In this document: piece after piece, positions 18,218-27,883 of the stretch | Numbering within the stretch: the stretch's first letter is position 1 | Layout: each line of letters starts with the position of its first letter | Assembly (NCBI RefSeq): GCF_019972155.1 | Contig: NZ_BOVL01000019.1 | Coordinates: 543,714-607,713 of the forward strand | Direction of reading: 5' to 3' | Origin: Bradyrhizobium sp. RD5-C2 | Lineage (GTDB): Bacteria > Pseudomonadota > Alphaproteobacteria > Rhizobiales > Xanthobacteraceae | DNA: 64,000 nt | Notes under the pieces: model-generated | What the model was told of the DNA's origin: nothing | The model's database searches: none | What the model saw: the letters and a program-made list of their open reading frames with translations, nothing else | Position numbers and translations under genes: made by a program

Positions 18218-18514
18218 CTAGATGATTTGCCTTGTCCGCCGCGCGACGCTGCGGCGTTCGTCGACATGCGGGCCGTAGGCGCTCTGCGCGTCGGCCAATG
18301 ACCCACGCCGCAGCACGCAGGTTTGCGGCTCATGGGCGGCGGTGGCGATCAGATGGGCCACAAACGACGGATCGGCATGCACCAGCGGGATCTTGGGCGC
18401 CCAATGCGTGGTCGCGGCCAGCGGCACCAGAGCCGTGCCGGTCGCCTCGGGAGTATCGGTGAACTCGCCGTCCAAGATCTCTGATTGGACCTCTGATTGA
18501 TCGATATCGAGCAT
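18218..18514 (-). CDS. Conserved hypothetical protein (98 aa)
   Basis: This is a soluble 98-residue protein with a central APKIPLVHADPSFVAHLIAT and a basic C-terminus ending RRTRQII. The pattern (aligned P-x-F-x-x-x-L-I-A-T-A followed by an arginine-rich segment and R-R) is familiar from uncharacterised Bradyrhizobium proteins, but I cannot name a function. It is convergent with the SnoaL-like gene. Confidence 0.6.
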   Translation of the reverse strand: MLDIDQSEVQSEILDGEFTDTPEATGTALVPLAATTHWAPKIPLVHADPSFVAHLIATAAHEPQTCVLRRGSLADAQSAYGPHVDERRSVARRTRQII

Positions 18515-18707
18515 CGCCTGCGACCCGTTGGAACGTCATAGTTTGGGACGTTGCGTCCCTCTGCAATACCCTCATGGCAAGGGTCATGCCCGCCATCCCC
18601 AGTTCGTTCCGCGGCAGTCGAAAACGTGGTTTCCAGATTATTTATCAAGTTCTCCTAGCGTTGGATTCGCCGGAACCACTATCTTGAGAGTGTAATAGAA
18701 TCACCGG

Positions 18708-20426
18708 GTGCCGTCCCAAATCGAGACATGTTCGATGCTCCCTGTCCCGCCAGCTGCCAGCATCCTCGCCTCGCTCGGCCAAGCGACTTTCGCCTGGGAC
18801 CTGGCGAGCGATGCGATTGCCTGGAGCGACAATGTGGCGACGGTGTTCCCGGACATCCCCGTCACAGCGCTGGCCAGCGGCACCGAACTCGCAAAGCTGA
18901 TCGAGCCCATGCGCTCGGTTCGATCAGATGCACTCGGCCAGACCGGATCGGTGCGGGGCGGCGAGGGCGTGCCCTACCGGATCGAATATGGCGTGCGGGC
19001 CGTCACCTCGGCGCCGGTGATCTGGATCGAGGAGACCGGCTGCTGGTTTGCCGGCGCCGACGGCAGGCCGGCGCGCGTGCAGGGCGTCGTCCGCGTCAAC
19101 AATGAGCGGCATGCCCGCGACGAGCAACTCGTGAAGCTGTCGCGGCACGACCCGCTGACCAACGAGCTCAACCGCACCCATCTGATCGCCTCGCTCGCCG
19201 AGACCATCGAGGAGTGCGCGCGCTTCCGTACCTCATGCGCCTTCATGCTGATCGGCATCGATCATCTGGCGCGGGTCAACGATGCCTTCGGCTTCGATGT
19301 CGCGGACGCCGTCATCGCCGAGGTGGCGAAACGGATTCGGGCCCGGCTGCGCAGCGGCGACATGCTCGGCCGCTTCTCCGGCAACAAGTTCGGCCTGATC
19401 CTGCGCAACTGCACCGTCGACGACACCAACGTCGCCGCCGAGCGCTTCCTCGCCGCGGTGCGCGACGAGGTGGTGCCGACCAGGTCCGGCCCGGTGTCGG
19501 TAACGGTCTCGATCGGCGCCGTCACCATCCCGCGCCATGCGAAGTCGTCGGAGGAGGCGGTCAATCGTGCCCAGGAGACGCTGGATGCCGCCAAGAGCCG
19601 TCGCGCCGGATCGTTTGCGCTGTGGAAGCCGAATGTCGAGCGCGACGCCCAGCGCCGCGTCAACATCCGTGTCACCGACGAGATCGTCACCGCGCTGAAC
19701 GAGCGCCGCATCGTGATCGGTTTCGAGCCGGTGGTCGATGCGCGCTCGCGGCAGCCTTCGTTCTACGAGTGCCTGGTCCGCATGGAGCAGGATGACGGCC
19801 GCGCGCTGCTTGCGCCCGACATCGTGCCGGTTGCCGAGCGGCTCGGCCTGATCCGGATGGTCGATCATCGCGTGCTCGAGCTTGCGATCGCCGAGCTCGC
19901 TGCCGCGCCGAGCGTGCAGCTCAGCCTCAACATCTCGCCGGACACCACGATGGATCCGGACTGGTGGGCCACCATCGAATCGCTGATGCGTGCGCATCCC
20001 GGCGTCGGCGAACGGCTGATCGTCGAGATCACCGAGACGGTTGCGATCCAGGATATCGACGACGTCCGCGGCTTCGTCACGCGGCTGAAGAATTTCGGCA
20101 GCCGGATCGCGATCGACGATTTCGGCGCCGGCTACACCTCGTTCCGCAATCTGCGCAAGCTCGGCGTCGATATTGTCAAAATCGACGGCGCCTTCGTGCA
20201 GAACATCGTGCGTTCGGCGGACGACCGCGCCTTCGTGCAGACGCTGATCGATCTTGCGCGCCGCCTTGAAATCAAGACCGTCGCCGAATGGGTGCAGGAC
20301 GAGGAAGCCGCCGTGATGCTGTGCGAATGGGGCTGCGACTTCATCCAGGGCCGCCTGATCGGCCTCGCCTCGCCGGACCGGCCGTGGAACGCGCTGGCGG
20401 AGAAGGTCGTGCCGGCTGCGGGGTGA
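18708..20426 (+). CDS. GGDEF-EAL protein with degenerate GGDEF, probable c-di-GMP phosphodiesterase
   Basis: This 572-residue protein has a PAS-like N-terminal segment (about 20-130), a GGDEF-fold domain (about 140-305) and an EAL domain (about 320-560). The GGDEF active-site loop reads SGNKF (224-228), so cyclase activity is unlikely. The EAL motif reads ECL (354-356), but the catalytic set looks intact: E354, N408 (LNISP), E440 (EITET), D470 and D471 (IDDFGAGY), K491 (VKIDG), E527 (AEWVQ) and Q547. The expected activity is c-di-GMP hydrolysis, perhaps tuned by GTP binding to the dead GGDEF domain. There is no membrane helix. The start is a GTG; ATG 18735 is an alternative. Confidence 0.88.
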   Translation: MPSQIETCSMLPVPPAASILASLGQATFAWDLASDAIAWSDNVATVFPDIPVTALASGTELAKLIEPMRSVRSDALGQTGSVRGGEGVPYRIEYGVRAVTSAPVIWIEETGCWFAGADGRPARVQGVVRVNNERHARDEQLVKLSRHDPLTNELNRTHLIASLAETIEECARFRTSCAFMLIGIDHLARVNDAFGFDVADAVIAEVAKRIRARLRSGDMLGRFSGNKFGLILRNCTVDDTNVAAERFLAAVRDEVVPTRSGPVSVTVSIGAVTIPRHAKSSEEAVNRAQETLDAAKSRRAGSFALWKPNVERDAQRRVNIRVTDEIVTALNERRIVIGFEPVVDARSRQPSFYECLVRMEQDDGRALLAPDIVPVAERLGLIRMVDHRVLELAIAELAAAPSVQLSLNISPDTTMDPDWWATIESLMRAHPGVGERLIVEITETVAIQDIDDVRGFVTRLKNFGSRIAIDDFGAGYTSFRNLRKLGVDIVKIDGAFVQNIVRSADDRAFVQTLIDLARRLEIKTVAEWVQDEEAAVMLCEWGCDFIQGRLIGLASPDRPWNALAEKVVPAAG

Positions 20427-20470
20427 AGCGCGATGATCGGCTGATCACCGCGCTCCAGAATTTCACTTCG

Positions 20471-21925
20471 TCAGCTGTCGCCGCCGGCGAAGATGTCCTT
20501 GCGGATCACCGCATGGACGCCCCAATTGCCGTCGACCACCTGGGTGACGCCGAAATCGACGCCGAGCGAGATCAGCGAGATCGCTTCGTCCTCGGTCAGC
20601 TTCTTCGTCGTCATCAGGAACTTGCGCATCTTGCGGAACGCATCGCGCAGAGCGAGGTCGACCGAGGACTTCTTGTAGATCTCGGTCTGCGCACTGGTGC
20701 CGAGCTCGCTGAGATAATTGGCGAAGCTGAAGCCGTGCACCAGCCATTCGTCCTGGGTCTCCAGCATCGGATAGTCGAGCGCTTCCAGCGCGGTGCCGCC
20801 GAGATCCGCCTTCTTGTGCAGGATGATCTGGAAGGTGCCGTTGAGCGAGCATTCGATCGCCGTGCCGCACAGTTCGGAATCGCCCTGCGAGGCGTGGGAA
20901 TCGCCGATCGACAGCAGCCCGCCCTCGACCGCGACCGGATAATACATCGTGGCGCCCTTGCCGATCCGCCAATTGTCGATGTTGCCGCCGGTGTAGCTCG
21001 GCGGGATCGAATCGACGAACTCGGCCTCCTTGGGCGCGAGCCCGATCACGCCGAAATGCGGACGCACCGGGATGCGCACGTTCTTCAGGATGCCGTGGTT
21101 CTCCTTGACCGTCGAATGATCGACCGGCACGCCGGGATAATCGATGGTCTTGTGCACCACGCCGGACGGATCGGTCTGCGGCGTCCAGGTGAAGTTGTAG
21201 ACGGCGCGCGCCCAGTTGCGTTCGCCTGTGGCATCGACCTCGTAGATGGTGACGACCTCGCGCGGCTTCGGCTCGGTGAGCAGATCCTTGTAGTGGAAGC
21301 CCCACGACGCCGCAGCGTTGCTGCCGAACGCCTTGCCGGAATATTTCGGGTTGGCACAGGGCCGCGGCGCCACGTCGATGATGCGCAGCTCGAGCACGTC
21401 GCCTTCCTCGGCGCCGCGCACGAACACCGGCCCGGTGCAGATGTGCACGCCGAGGCCTTCGCCCGCACCGCGTCCGAACAGCGAAGCATCCATCGGGCCG
21501 GCGCCGCGCCGGTTCACGCCCTTCTTCTCCTTGGTCCAGAGATACACGCTCTCGACGCCGGGATCGCCCTTCACCATGCGCTCGGCATCGTCATTGGCGT
21601 GGTGCGTCAGCGCCTCGATCGTGATGAAGTCGCCGGAATTGATCTCGACCCGTGGCTTCAGCGTCTTGCTGAAATAGCCCCAATGCACGGTGTCGGCATT
21701 CGCCGGCAAATGGTGATAGGCGCGCTGCGCCGGCTGATGCTTCTCGGCCGCGGCCGCCATCTTCGGCGTCACCAGCGAGATGCCGCCCGCGGTCATCGCC
21801 GCGGCGCCGCCCGCCGCCGCGAAGCTCGAGCGCAGGAACGAGCGGCGTTCCCGGTCGAGCGTCTCCTTGAACTGGCGATGATGCAATTCAAAGTCCGGGC
21901 AGTTCTTGTCGTCACCTGCGCACAT
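20471..21925 (-). CDS. Tat-exported acetamidase/formamidase family protein
   Basis: This 484-residue FmdA/AmdA-type amidohydrolase releases ammonia from short amides such as formamide or acetamide. The N-terminus has a twin-arginine signal RRSFLRSSFAAAGG (R27-R28) and an alanine-rich h-region, so the folded enzyme should be periplasmic. Family motifs include HICTGPVFVRGAEEGDVLEL, GAGPMDASLFGRGAGEG and GDSHASQGDSELCGTAIE. It is divergent from an AraC-amidase fusion whose C-terminal half is its paralogue. The start is ATG 21925, with GAGCTCAGG upstream. Confidence 0.9.
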   Translation of the reverse strand: MCAGDDKNCPDFELHHRQFKETLDRERRSFLRSSFAAAGGAAAMTAGGISLVTPKMAAAAEKHQPAQRAYHHLPANADTVHWGYFSKTLKPRVEINSGDFITIEALTHHANDDAERMVKGDPGVESVYLWTKEKKGVNRRGAGPMDASLFGRGAGEGLGVHICTGPVFVRGAEEGDVLELRIIDVAPRPCANPKYSGKAFGSNAAASWGFHYKDLLTEPKPREVVTIYEVDATGERNWARAVYNFTWTPQTDPSGVVHKTIDYPGVPVDHSTVKENHGILKNVRIPVRPHFGVIGLAPKEAEFVDSIPPSYTGGNIDNWRIGKGATMYYPVAVEGGLLSIGDSHASQGDSELCGTAIECSLNGTFQIILHKKADLGGTALEALDYPMLETQDEWLVHGFSFANYLSELGTSAQTEIYKKSSVDLALRDAFRKMRKFLMTTKKLTEDEAISLISLGVDFGVTQVVDGNWGVHAVIRKDIFAGGDS

Positions 21926-22319
21926 CCTGAGCTCTCCCTCTGCTTTCCCTTGGATCGAAGTGCGGGTGAGAGTGCATGGAGCCGCGCTGCTCCGACATGA
22001 CCGGGCGCGCCCAATAATTTGTAGCCGCGCTTGTGCTCCTCGCAACGCGAAAGCATGTGCAAAGGCGTGCAGAGCGTCCGCTGCGGCGGCCTTCGCATCG
22101 CGGCATGGCCGCTACGGTCAAGAATTTGGGCGCATTCGATCAAGTTGCACTGCGTTCGCGGGAGACCGCGTGCCGCGCGAGAGCGGCTGCGCCCGTGCAT
22201 TGCACGCAGGCTGGGCAATCCGTGCCGCTGCAACATGCTTGCCGCCTCCCTGCAATCGGTGCACGCTGCCTTCACGGCTCTGTGACTTGAAGGTTGCGGA
22301 GCGTCGGCCTGGAGGGGTG
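21926..22319. other. Divergent regulatory region between two amidase genes
   Basis: This 394-bp gap lies between oppositely directed genes. It contains no convincing gene. GTGCA or TGCAC motifs recur, with a perfect dyad at 22194-22206 and further copies near 21970, 22055, 22067, 22145 and 22250, plus TGCAACATGC near 22222. The repetition suggests binding sites for the AraC-type regulator. Confidence 0.5.
22194..22206. promoter_or_regulatory. Candidate operator dyad CGTGCA-T-TGCACG
   Basis: A perfect 6-bp inverted repeat with a single-base centre, the most symmetrical of several GTGCA motifs in the divergent spacer. It begins 126 bp before the fusion gene start and lies 269 bp from the exported amidase start. 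Confidence 0.4.
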
Positions 22320-24677
22320 ATGGTCGCGACGACCTATCGGGTTTCGGTCGATGCGATCCCGCGGCAAAACCGGCGGGAGGCTTGGCGCGAGGCGCTGGCC
22401 GGATTGCAGCTCGATTGCGAATTGCCGGAGGCCGGCCAGTTCCAGTTCGGCGAGTTGACCGCGAAGCACTCGACGAGCGGCGGGCAGCTTGCGCTGCTGC
22501 GTTCCACCGAGCAGCAGATCATCTGCAATGGTCATGCGGCATCGCCTGCACTTCCGGCGCGGGTCGCCATCATCTTCCACGCTTACGGCCGCGGCAGCAT
22601 TTCGTCCGGCCAACGCAGTTGCGAGTTCGCCGACAACGACATTGCGGTGTGCGATCTGCAATCGCCGTGGCGCATGACCTTGCGCGAGGATTTCGAGATC
22701 GTGCTGCTCGAACTGCCACGCGAGCGGTTGCTCGGCCGGCTCGGCCATAATCGCCTGCGTTTGCCGGCCGTGCTCGGCGCGACGATTGCCGCCGCGTCCG
22801 CCCGTCCGGTGATGCGGACCTTGGGCGGCAATTTCGCGATCCTGGACAAGGCCGATCTCGCCACCGCCGAGGTCGCGATCACCGAGCTCGTCGCCGGTGC
22901 GCTGCTCGGCGAGACCCGGCTCGACGCCGAGACGATGACGCAAGTCCAGGCCGGCCACTTAAGGCGGGTCGATGCCGCGATCGAAGCCCAACTCGGCAAT
23001 GCAAGTCTCACCATCGCCGACATCGCGCGCCAGGAAGGGCTTTCGCAACGCTATCTGCAACGGCTGTTCGAGCGGCAGAGCACGACATTCTCGGCCTATG
23101 TGCGCGAGCGACGGCTGGAACGCTGCTGCAACGATCTGATCGATCCGAACTATGCCGACCAGCGCATCGCCGAGATCAGCTACCGCTGGGGCTTCACCGA
23201 TCAAGCGCATTTCAGCCGCATGTTCAGCGCGGCCTATGGCACCTCGCCGCGCGACTTCCGCAAGGCCGTGCCGCGCGATGTGGAAAGCGAGCGGACCCGC
23301 GGCCGGCCGCGGCTGGCGCGCGGCACCGCAACGCTGCTCCGGCTCGCGCCGAGCCCAGCGGCGCGCGAGGTCATCTCGCAGCATGAGCCAGCCTTGCCGG
23401 TTGACCCGCCCATGACGACGCCGGAAGGGCGGGGCGCGTCGCATCACCATCTCAAGGTGTCCCGCGAGACCGCCCATTGGGGCTATCTCAGCCGCGCCAT
23501 TCCGCCGGTCATGAGCGTGCAGTCGGGCGCGCTGGTGACGATCGAGACGCTGACCCAGCACGCCTTCGATGACTACGAGCGCATGATCAAGGGCGATCCG
23601 GGCGCGGAGAGCGTGTTTCACTGGACCGCCGAGGGCAAGTCGGTCGAACGGCGGGGCGCGGGCCCGATGGACGGTTCGATCTTCGGCCGTGGCGCCGGCG
23701 AAGGGTTCGGCGTGCATATCTGCACCGGCCCGATCCATGTCTGCGGCGCGGAGCCGGGCGATGTGCTCGAGGTGCAGATCCTCGATATCTGGCCACGGGC
23801 CTCGGCCAATCCGGCCTTCGCCGGCAAGTCGTTCGGCAGCAATGCCGCGGCCTGGTGGGGCTTTCAGTACAACGATCTGATCGAGTCGCCGGCCAAGCGC
23901 GAGACCATCACGATCTTCGAGACGGATGCGCGCGCGGAATGGGCCGAGGCGGTCTATTCCTATCGCTGGACGCCGCAGACCGATCCGTTCGGCGTGCGCC
24001 ACGAGACGATGGATTATCCGGGCGTGCCGGTCGATCACGCCACCGTCGAGAAGCAACCCGGTGTGCTCGCCGGCGTGCGGATTCCGGCGCGATTGCATTT
24101 CGGTTTCATGGCGGTGGCGCCGCGCGAATCCGACATCATCGATTCGATTCCGCCGGGTTATTTCGGCGGCAATGTCGACAATTGGCGCGCCACCAAGGGC
24201 ACCACGCTCTATCTGCCGGTCGCAGTGCCCGGCGCATTGTTCTCGATCGGCGATCCGCATTTCGCGCAAGGCGACGGCGAGGTCAACGGCACCGCGCTCG
24301 AACTATCGCTCACCGGCCAGTTTCGCTTCATCGTACACAAGAGCGGCGAGGAAGCCAAGCCCCATGTCGAGGGGCTTGCGCATCCGCTCTTGGAAACGCC
24401 GGAGGCGTGGATCCTGCACGGCTTCAGTTACGGCAATTATCTCCGCGAGCTCGGCCGCAACGCGCAGTCGGAGATCTACCAGCGCTCGTCGGTCGATCTC
24501 GCGCTGCGCAATGCGTTCCGGGCGACGCGCAAATTCCTGATGGAGTGTTATCGCCTCAGCGAGGACGAGGCATTGGCGCTGATCTCGCTCGGCGTCGATT
24601 TCGGCGTCACGCAGGTTGCCGACGGCAATTGGGGCGTACACGCGATCGTCCGCAAGAGCATGTTCGGCGGCACCTGA
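22320..24677 (+). CDS. AraC-family regulator fused to an acetamidase/formamidase domain
   Basis: This single open frame encodes 785 residues. Residues 1-200 match the AraC_binding_2-type sensor domain, with IIFHAYGRGSISSGQ near 84. Residues 215-317 form the double helix-turn-helix of AraC proteins (IADIARQEGLSQRYLQRLF and RIAEISYRWGFTDQAHFSRM, then GTSPRDFRKA). A 50-residue linker leads to a full acetamidase/formamidase domain (about 375-785) with GAGPMDGSIFGRGAGEG, HICTGPIHVCGAEPGDVLEV and GDPHFAQGDGEVNGTALE. The enzyme motifs shared with the divergent exported paralogue are kept, so it may be active. There is no signal peptide, so this copy is cytoplasmic. GGAGG lies four bases before ATG 22320. 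An internal ATG at 23412 (M365) lacks a good ribosome-binding site. Confidence 0.9.
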   Translation: MVATTYRVSVDAIPRQNRREAWREALAGLQLDCELPEAGQFQFGELTAKHSTSGGQLALLRSTEQQIICNGHAASPALPARVAIIFHAYGRGSISSGQRSCEFADNDIAVCDLQSPWRMTLREDFEIVLLELPRERLLGRLGHNRLRLPAVLGATIAAASARPVMRTLGGNFAILDKADLATAEVAITELVAGALLGETRLDAETMTQVQAGHLRRVDAAIEAQLGNASLTIADIARQEGLSQRYLQRLFERQSTTFSAYVRERRLERCCNDLIDPNYADQRIAEISYRWGFTDQAHFSRMFSAAYGTSPRDFRKAVPRDVESERTRGRPRLARGTATLLRLAPSPAAREVISQHEPALPVDPPMTTPEGRGASHHHLKVSRETAHWGYLSRAIPPVMSVQSGALVTIETLTQHAFDDYERMIKGDPGAESVFHWTAEGKSVERRGAGPMDGSIFGRGAGEGFGVHICTGPIHVCGAEPGDVLEVQILDIWPRASANPAFAGKSFGSNAAAWWGFQYNDLIESPAKRETITIFETDARAEWAEAVYSYRWTPQTDPFGVRHETMDYPGVPVDHATVEKQPGVLAGVRIPARLHFGFMAVAPRESDIIDSIPPGYFGGNVDNWRATKGTTLYLPVAVPGALFSIGDPHFAQGDGEVNGTALELSLTGQFRFIVHKSGEEAKPHVEGLAHPLLETPEAWILHGFSYGNYLRELGRNAQSEIYQRSSVDLALRNAFRATRKFLMECYRLSEDEALALISLGVDFGVTQVADGNWGVHAIVRKSMFGGT

Positions 24678-24767
24678 CGCCGGCCAAAGGTGCCGCCGTC
24701 AGCATTCTCGAAGTGATGGCGGTCCGGCCGATCGGCCAGAAGACCTGCAAGAAGACCTCGACGAGAC

Positions 24768-25358
24768 CTACTCGTCCTTCTTCGCCGGCTGCGACATGCG
24801 CTCGAGGCGTTCCTGCATGTCCTTCATCTGGCGGCGAAGGTCGTCGATGTTGCCGTCGTCGGCCGCGGGCTCCGGCACCTTCTCGGCCTCAGTGCCGCCG
24901 CGCTGCGGTACGAACGGCTTGAACATCGAGAAGGTCTGCTGGAACAGCTCCATGTTGCGGCGGACCTGTTCTTCCAGGGGCGCAAACGGCGTCCCGCTCA
25001 GGGCGCCCGCGATCTGCTTGCGGAATTTCTCCTGTTCCCGGGTCAGCGTATCGATCGACTGCTCGAGATATTTCGGCACCACCATCTGCATGCTGTCGCC
25101 ATAGAAGCGGATCAGCTGGCGCAGGAAGGTGGTCGGCAGCAGGTTCTGCCCGGCCTTGTTTTCCTGCTCGAAGATGATTTGCGCGAGCACGGAGCGGGTG
25201 ATGTCGTCGCCGGTCTTGGCGTCATAGACGAGGAAATCCTCGCCTTCCTTCACCATCGCCGCGAGATCCTCGAGCGTCACATAGGTGCTCGTACCGGTAT
25301 TATAGAGCCGCCGGTTCGCGTATTTCTTGATCGTGGTCGGTTGTTCAGATTTTGCCAT
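24768..25358 (-). CDS. phaR: Polyhydroxyalkanoate synthesis repressor PhaR
   Basis: This 196-residue regulator binds both polyhydroxybutyrate granules and DNA and represses phasin and other PHB genes when no polymer is present. The N-terminal DNA-binding domain is recognisable from KKYANRRLYNTGTSTYVTLE and the accumulation-regulator motif LPTTFLRQLIRFYGDSMQ follows. The C-terminus has a coiled-coil-like segment RRQMKDMQERLERM. ATG 25358 gives the family's usual MAKS-like start; the frame is open 21 codons further. It is divergent from phaA. Confidence 0.95.
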   Translation of the reverse strand: MAKSEQPTTIKKYANRRLYNTGTSTYVTLEDLAAMVKEGEDFLVYDAKTGDDITRSVLAQIIFEQENKAGQNLLPTTFLRQLIRFYGDSMQMVVPKYLEQSIDTLTREQEKFRKQIAGALSGTPFAPLEEQVRRNMELFQQTFSMFKPFVPQRGGTEAEKVPEPAADDGNIDDLRRQMKDMQERLERMSQPAKKDE

Positions 25359-25671
25359 GGGCTCACACTTCAACACCGAAGGACCTGGAACCCGGCAGCA
25401 TCGCCGCTGGGCTAAATGCAACGCATCGCAGCAAAGGTAAGCATTTTCAAAGCGCTTCGGCTACCGTTTTGTGCTTTGCGGTTAATTCCAAAGCATAGGA
25501 TTTGCTCAGGAATGTGCCAAGAGCGCCATTTTGAGTGCGTCGCGGCGTGTTTTGCGCGACAGTTCGATTGACATGTCTCGACGAGGTTTACAGGATGGCC
25601 GTCAAGAGACAGGCCCGCCAAACCGGCCGCCCGCCGTCGAGAAACCCAGCTACAACCCATAGGAGATGTCC
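25359..25671. other. phaR-phaA divergent regulatory region
   Basis: This 313-bp spacer has no credible gene. It is AT-richer than its surroundings in the middle (about 25440-25520) and has several TGC motifs. The best is TGCAACGCA at 25417-25425, similar to the TGC-rich sites that I recall being described for rhizobial PhaR. Promoters of both genes should lie here. Confidence 0.5.
25417..25425. promoter_or_regulatory. Candidate PhaR site TGCAACGCA
   Basis: A TGC-N3-GCA dyad followed by TCGCAGCA, 59 bp upstream of phaR and 247 bp upstream of phaA. The likeness to PhaR operators is from memory and untested. Confidence 0.3.
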
Positions 25672-26850
<1,179 letters not shown>

Positions 26851-26921
26851 ACAAGAGGCAGCGAGGTCGGTTAGGTGATGAAAAGATCATCTGTCAACCA
26901 CGGCGCGAACTGATAGAAAAG

Positions 26922-26950
26922 ATGCCCGGCTTTGCGCCGGGCATTTTTGT
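26922..26950 (+). terminator. Rho-independent terminator after phaA
   Basis: A perfect 9-bp stem ATGCCCGGC/GCCGGGCAT with a TTTGC loop is followed by TTTTTGTTTTG. It lies 72 bases after the phaA stop and before phaB. Confidence 0.85.
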
Positions 26951-27018
26951 TTTGAGGTGTTGTGAGTGCGAGGACCGGAGTGATCCGGTTATAAAAGACG
27001 GCCAAGGAGGAGACGGAT

Positions 27019-27744
27019 ATGGCACGTGTTGCATTGGTGACGGGCGGAACGCGGGGCATTGGAGCTGCGATCAGCAAGGCGCTGAAAGCGGCGGGCTACA
27101 AGGTGGCGGCAAGCTACGCCGGCAATGACGCCGCGGCGGAGAAGTTCAAGGCGGAGAGCGGCATCCCGGTCTACAAGTGGGACGTCGCGTCGTTCGACGC
27201 CTGCGCGGCCGGCGTGAAGCAGGTCGAGGCCGATCTCGGCCCGGTCGACGTGCTCGTCAACAATGCCGGTATCACCAAGGACACCGCATTCCACAAGATG
27301 ACGCTGGAGCAGTGGACTGCCGTGATCAACACCAATCTCGGCTCGCTGTTCAACATGACGCGCCCGGTAATCGAGGGCATGCGCGCCCGCAAGTTCGGCC
27401 GCGTCATCTCGATCTCCTCGATCAACGGCCAGAAGGGCCAGTTCGGCCAGGTCAACTACTCGGCGGCGAAGGCCGGCGACATCGGCTTCACCAAGGCGCT
27501 CGCGCTGGAGAACGCCAAGGGCGGCATCACCGTCAACGTGATCTGCCCGGGCTACATCAACACCGAAATGGTGCAGGCGGTGCCGAAGGACGTGCTCGAG
27601 AAGAACGTGATTCCGCAGATTCCGGTCAACCGGCTCGGCGAGCCCGAGGAGATCGCGCGGGCCGTGGTCTTCCTAGCCGCCGACGACGCCGGCTTCATCA
27701 CCGGCTCGACGCTGACCATCAACGGCGGCCAGTATCACGCCTGA
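27019..27744 (+). CDS. phaB: NADPH-dependent acetoacetyl-CoA reductase
   Basis: This 241-residue short-chain dehydrogenase reduces acetoacetyl-CoA to (R)-3-hydroxybutyryl-CoA, the substrate of PHA synthase. The cofactor motif TGGTRGIG is at 8-15, NNAG at 81-84, and the catalytic residues are S134, Y147 and K151 (NYSAAKAG). A strong AAGGAGGAG precedes the ATG. It lies 168 bp from phaA across a terminator, so it probably has its own promoter. No PHA synthase gene is in the window. Confidence 0.96.
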   Translation: MARVALVTGGTRGIGAAISKALKAAGYKVAASYAGNDAAAEKFKAESGIPVYKWDVASFDACAAGVKQVEADLGPVDVLVNNAGITKDTAFHKMTLEQWTAVINTNLGSLFNMTRPVIEGMRARKFGRVISISSINGQKGQFGQVNYSAAKAGDIGFTKALALENAKGGITVNVICPGYINTEMVQAVPKDVLEKNVIPQIPVNRLGEPEEIARAVVFLAADDAGFITGSTLTINGGQYHA

Positions 27745-27791
27745 CGCGAGAAGCGTCGTCGCGTCGCAGGCGCTCGATCAACGAAGTCGTG

Positions 27792-27818
27792 ATGCCCGGC
27801 CTTGTGCCGGGCATTTTC
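27792..27818 (+). terminator. Rho-independent terminator after phaB
   Basis: The stem ATGCCCGGC/GCCGGGCAT with loop CTTGT is followed by TTTTCGTCG. The stem is identical to the phaA terminator. Confidence 0.75.
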
Positions 27819-27883
27819 GTCGTTACAACCGCGAGGCGCGAAGCCAAGACGTGGCCGGCCCGGCCGCGACGGATTGAATTCAG

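Noticed and set aside
21906..22319. N-terminal extension of the AraC-amidase frame by 138 codons.
   Set aside because: The extension is arginine- and cysteine-rich with no family likeness, overlaps the exported amidase's 5' end, and a GGAGG sits just before ATG 22320.
24678..24767. Possible terminator or small gene between the fusion gene and phaR.
   Set aside because: The genes converge across 90 bp with no stem followed by a T-run that I can support.
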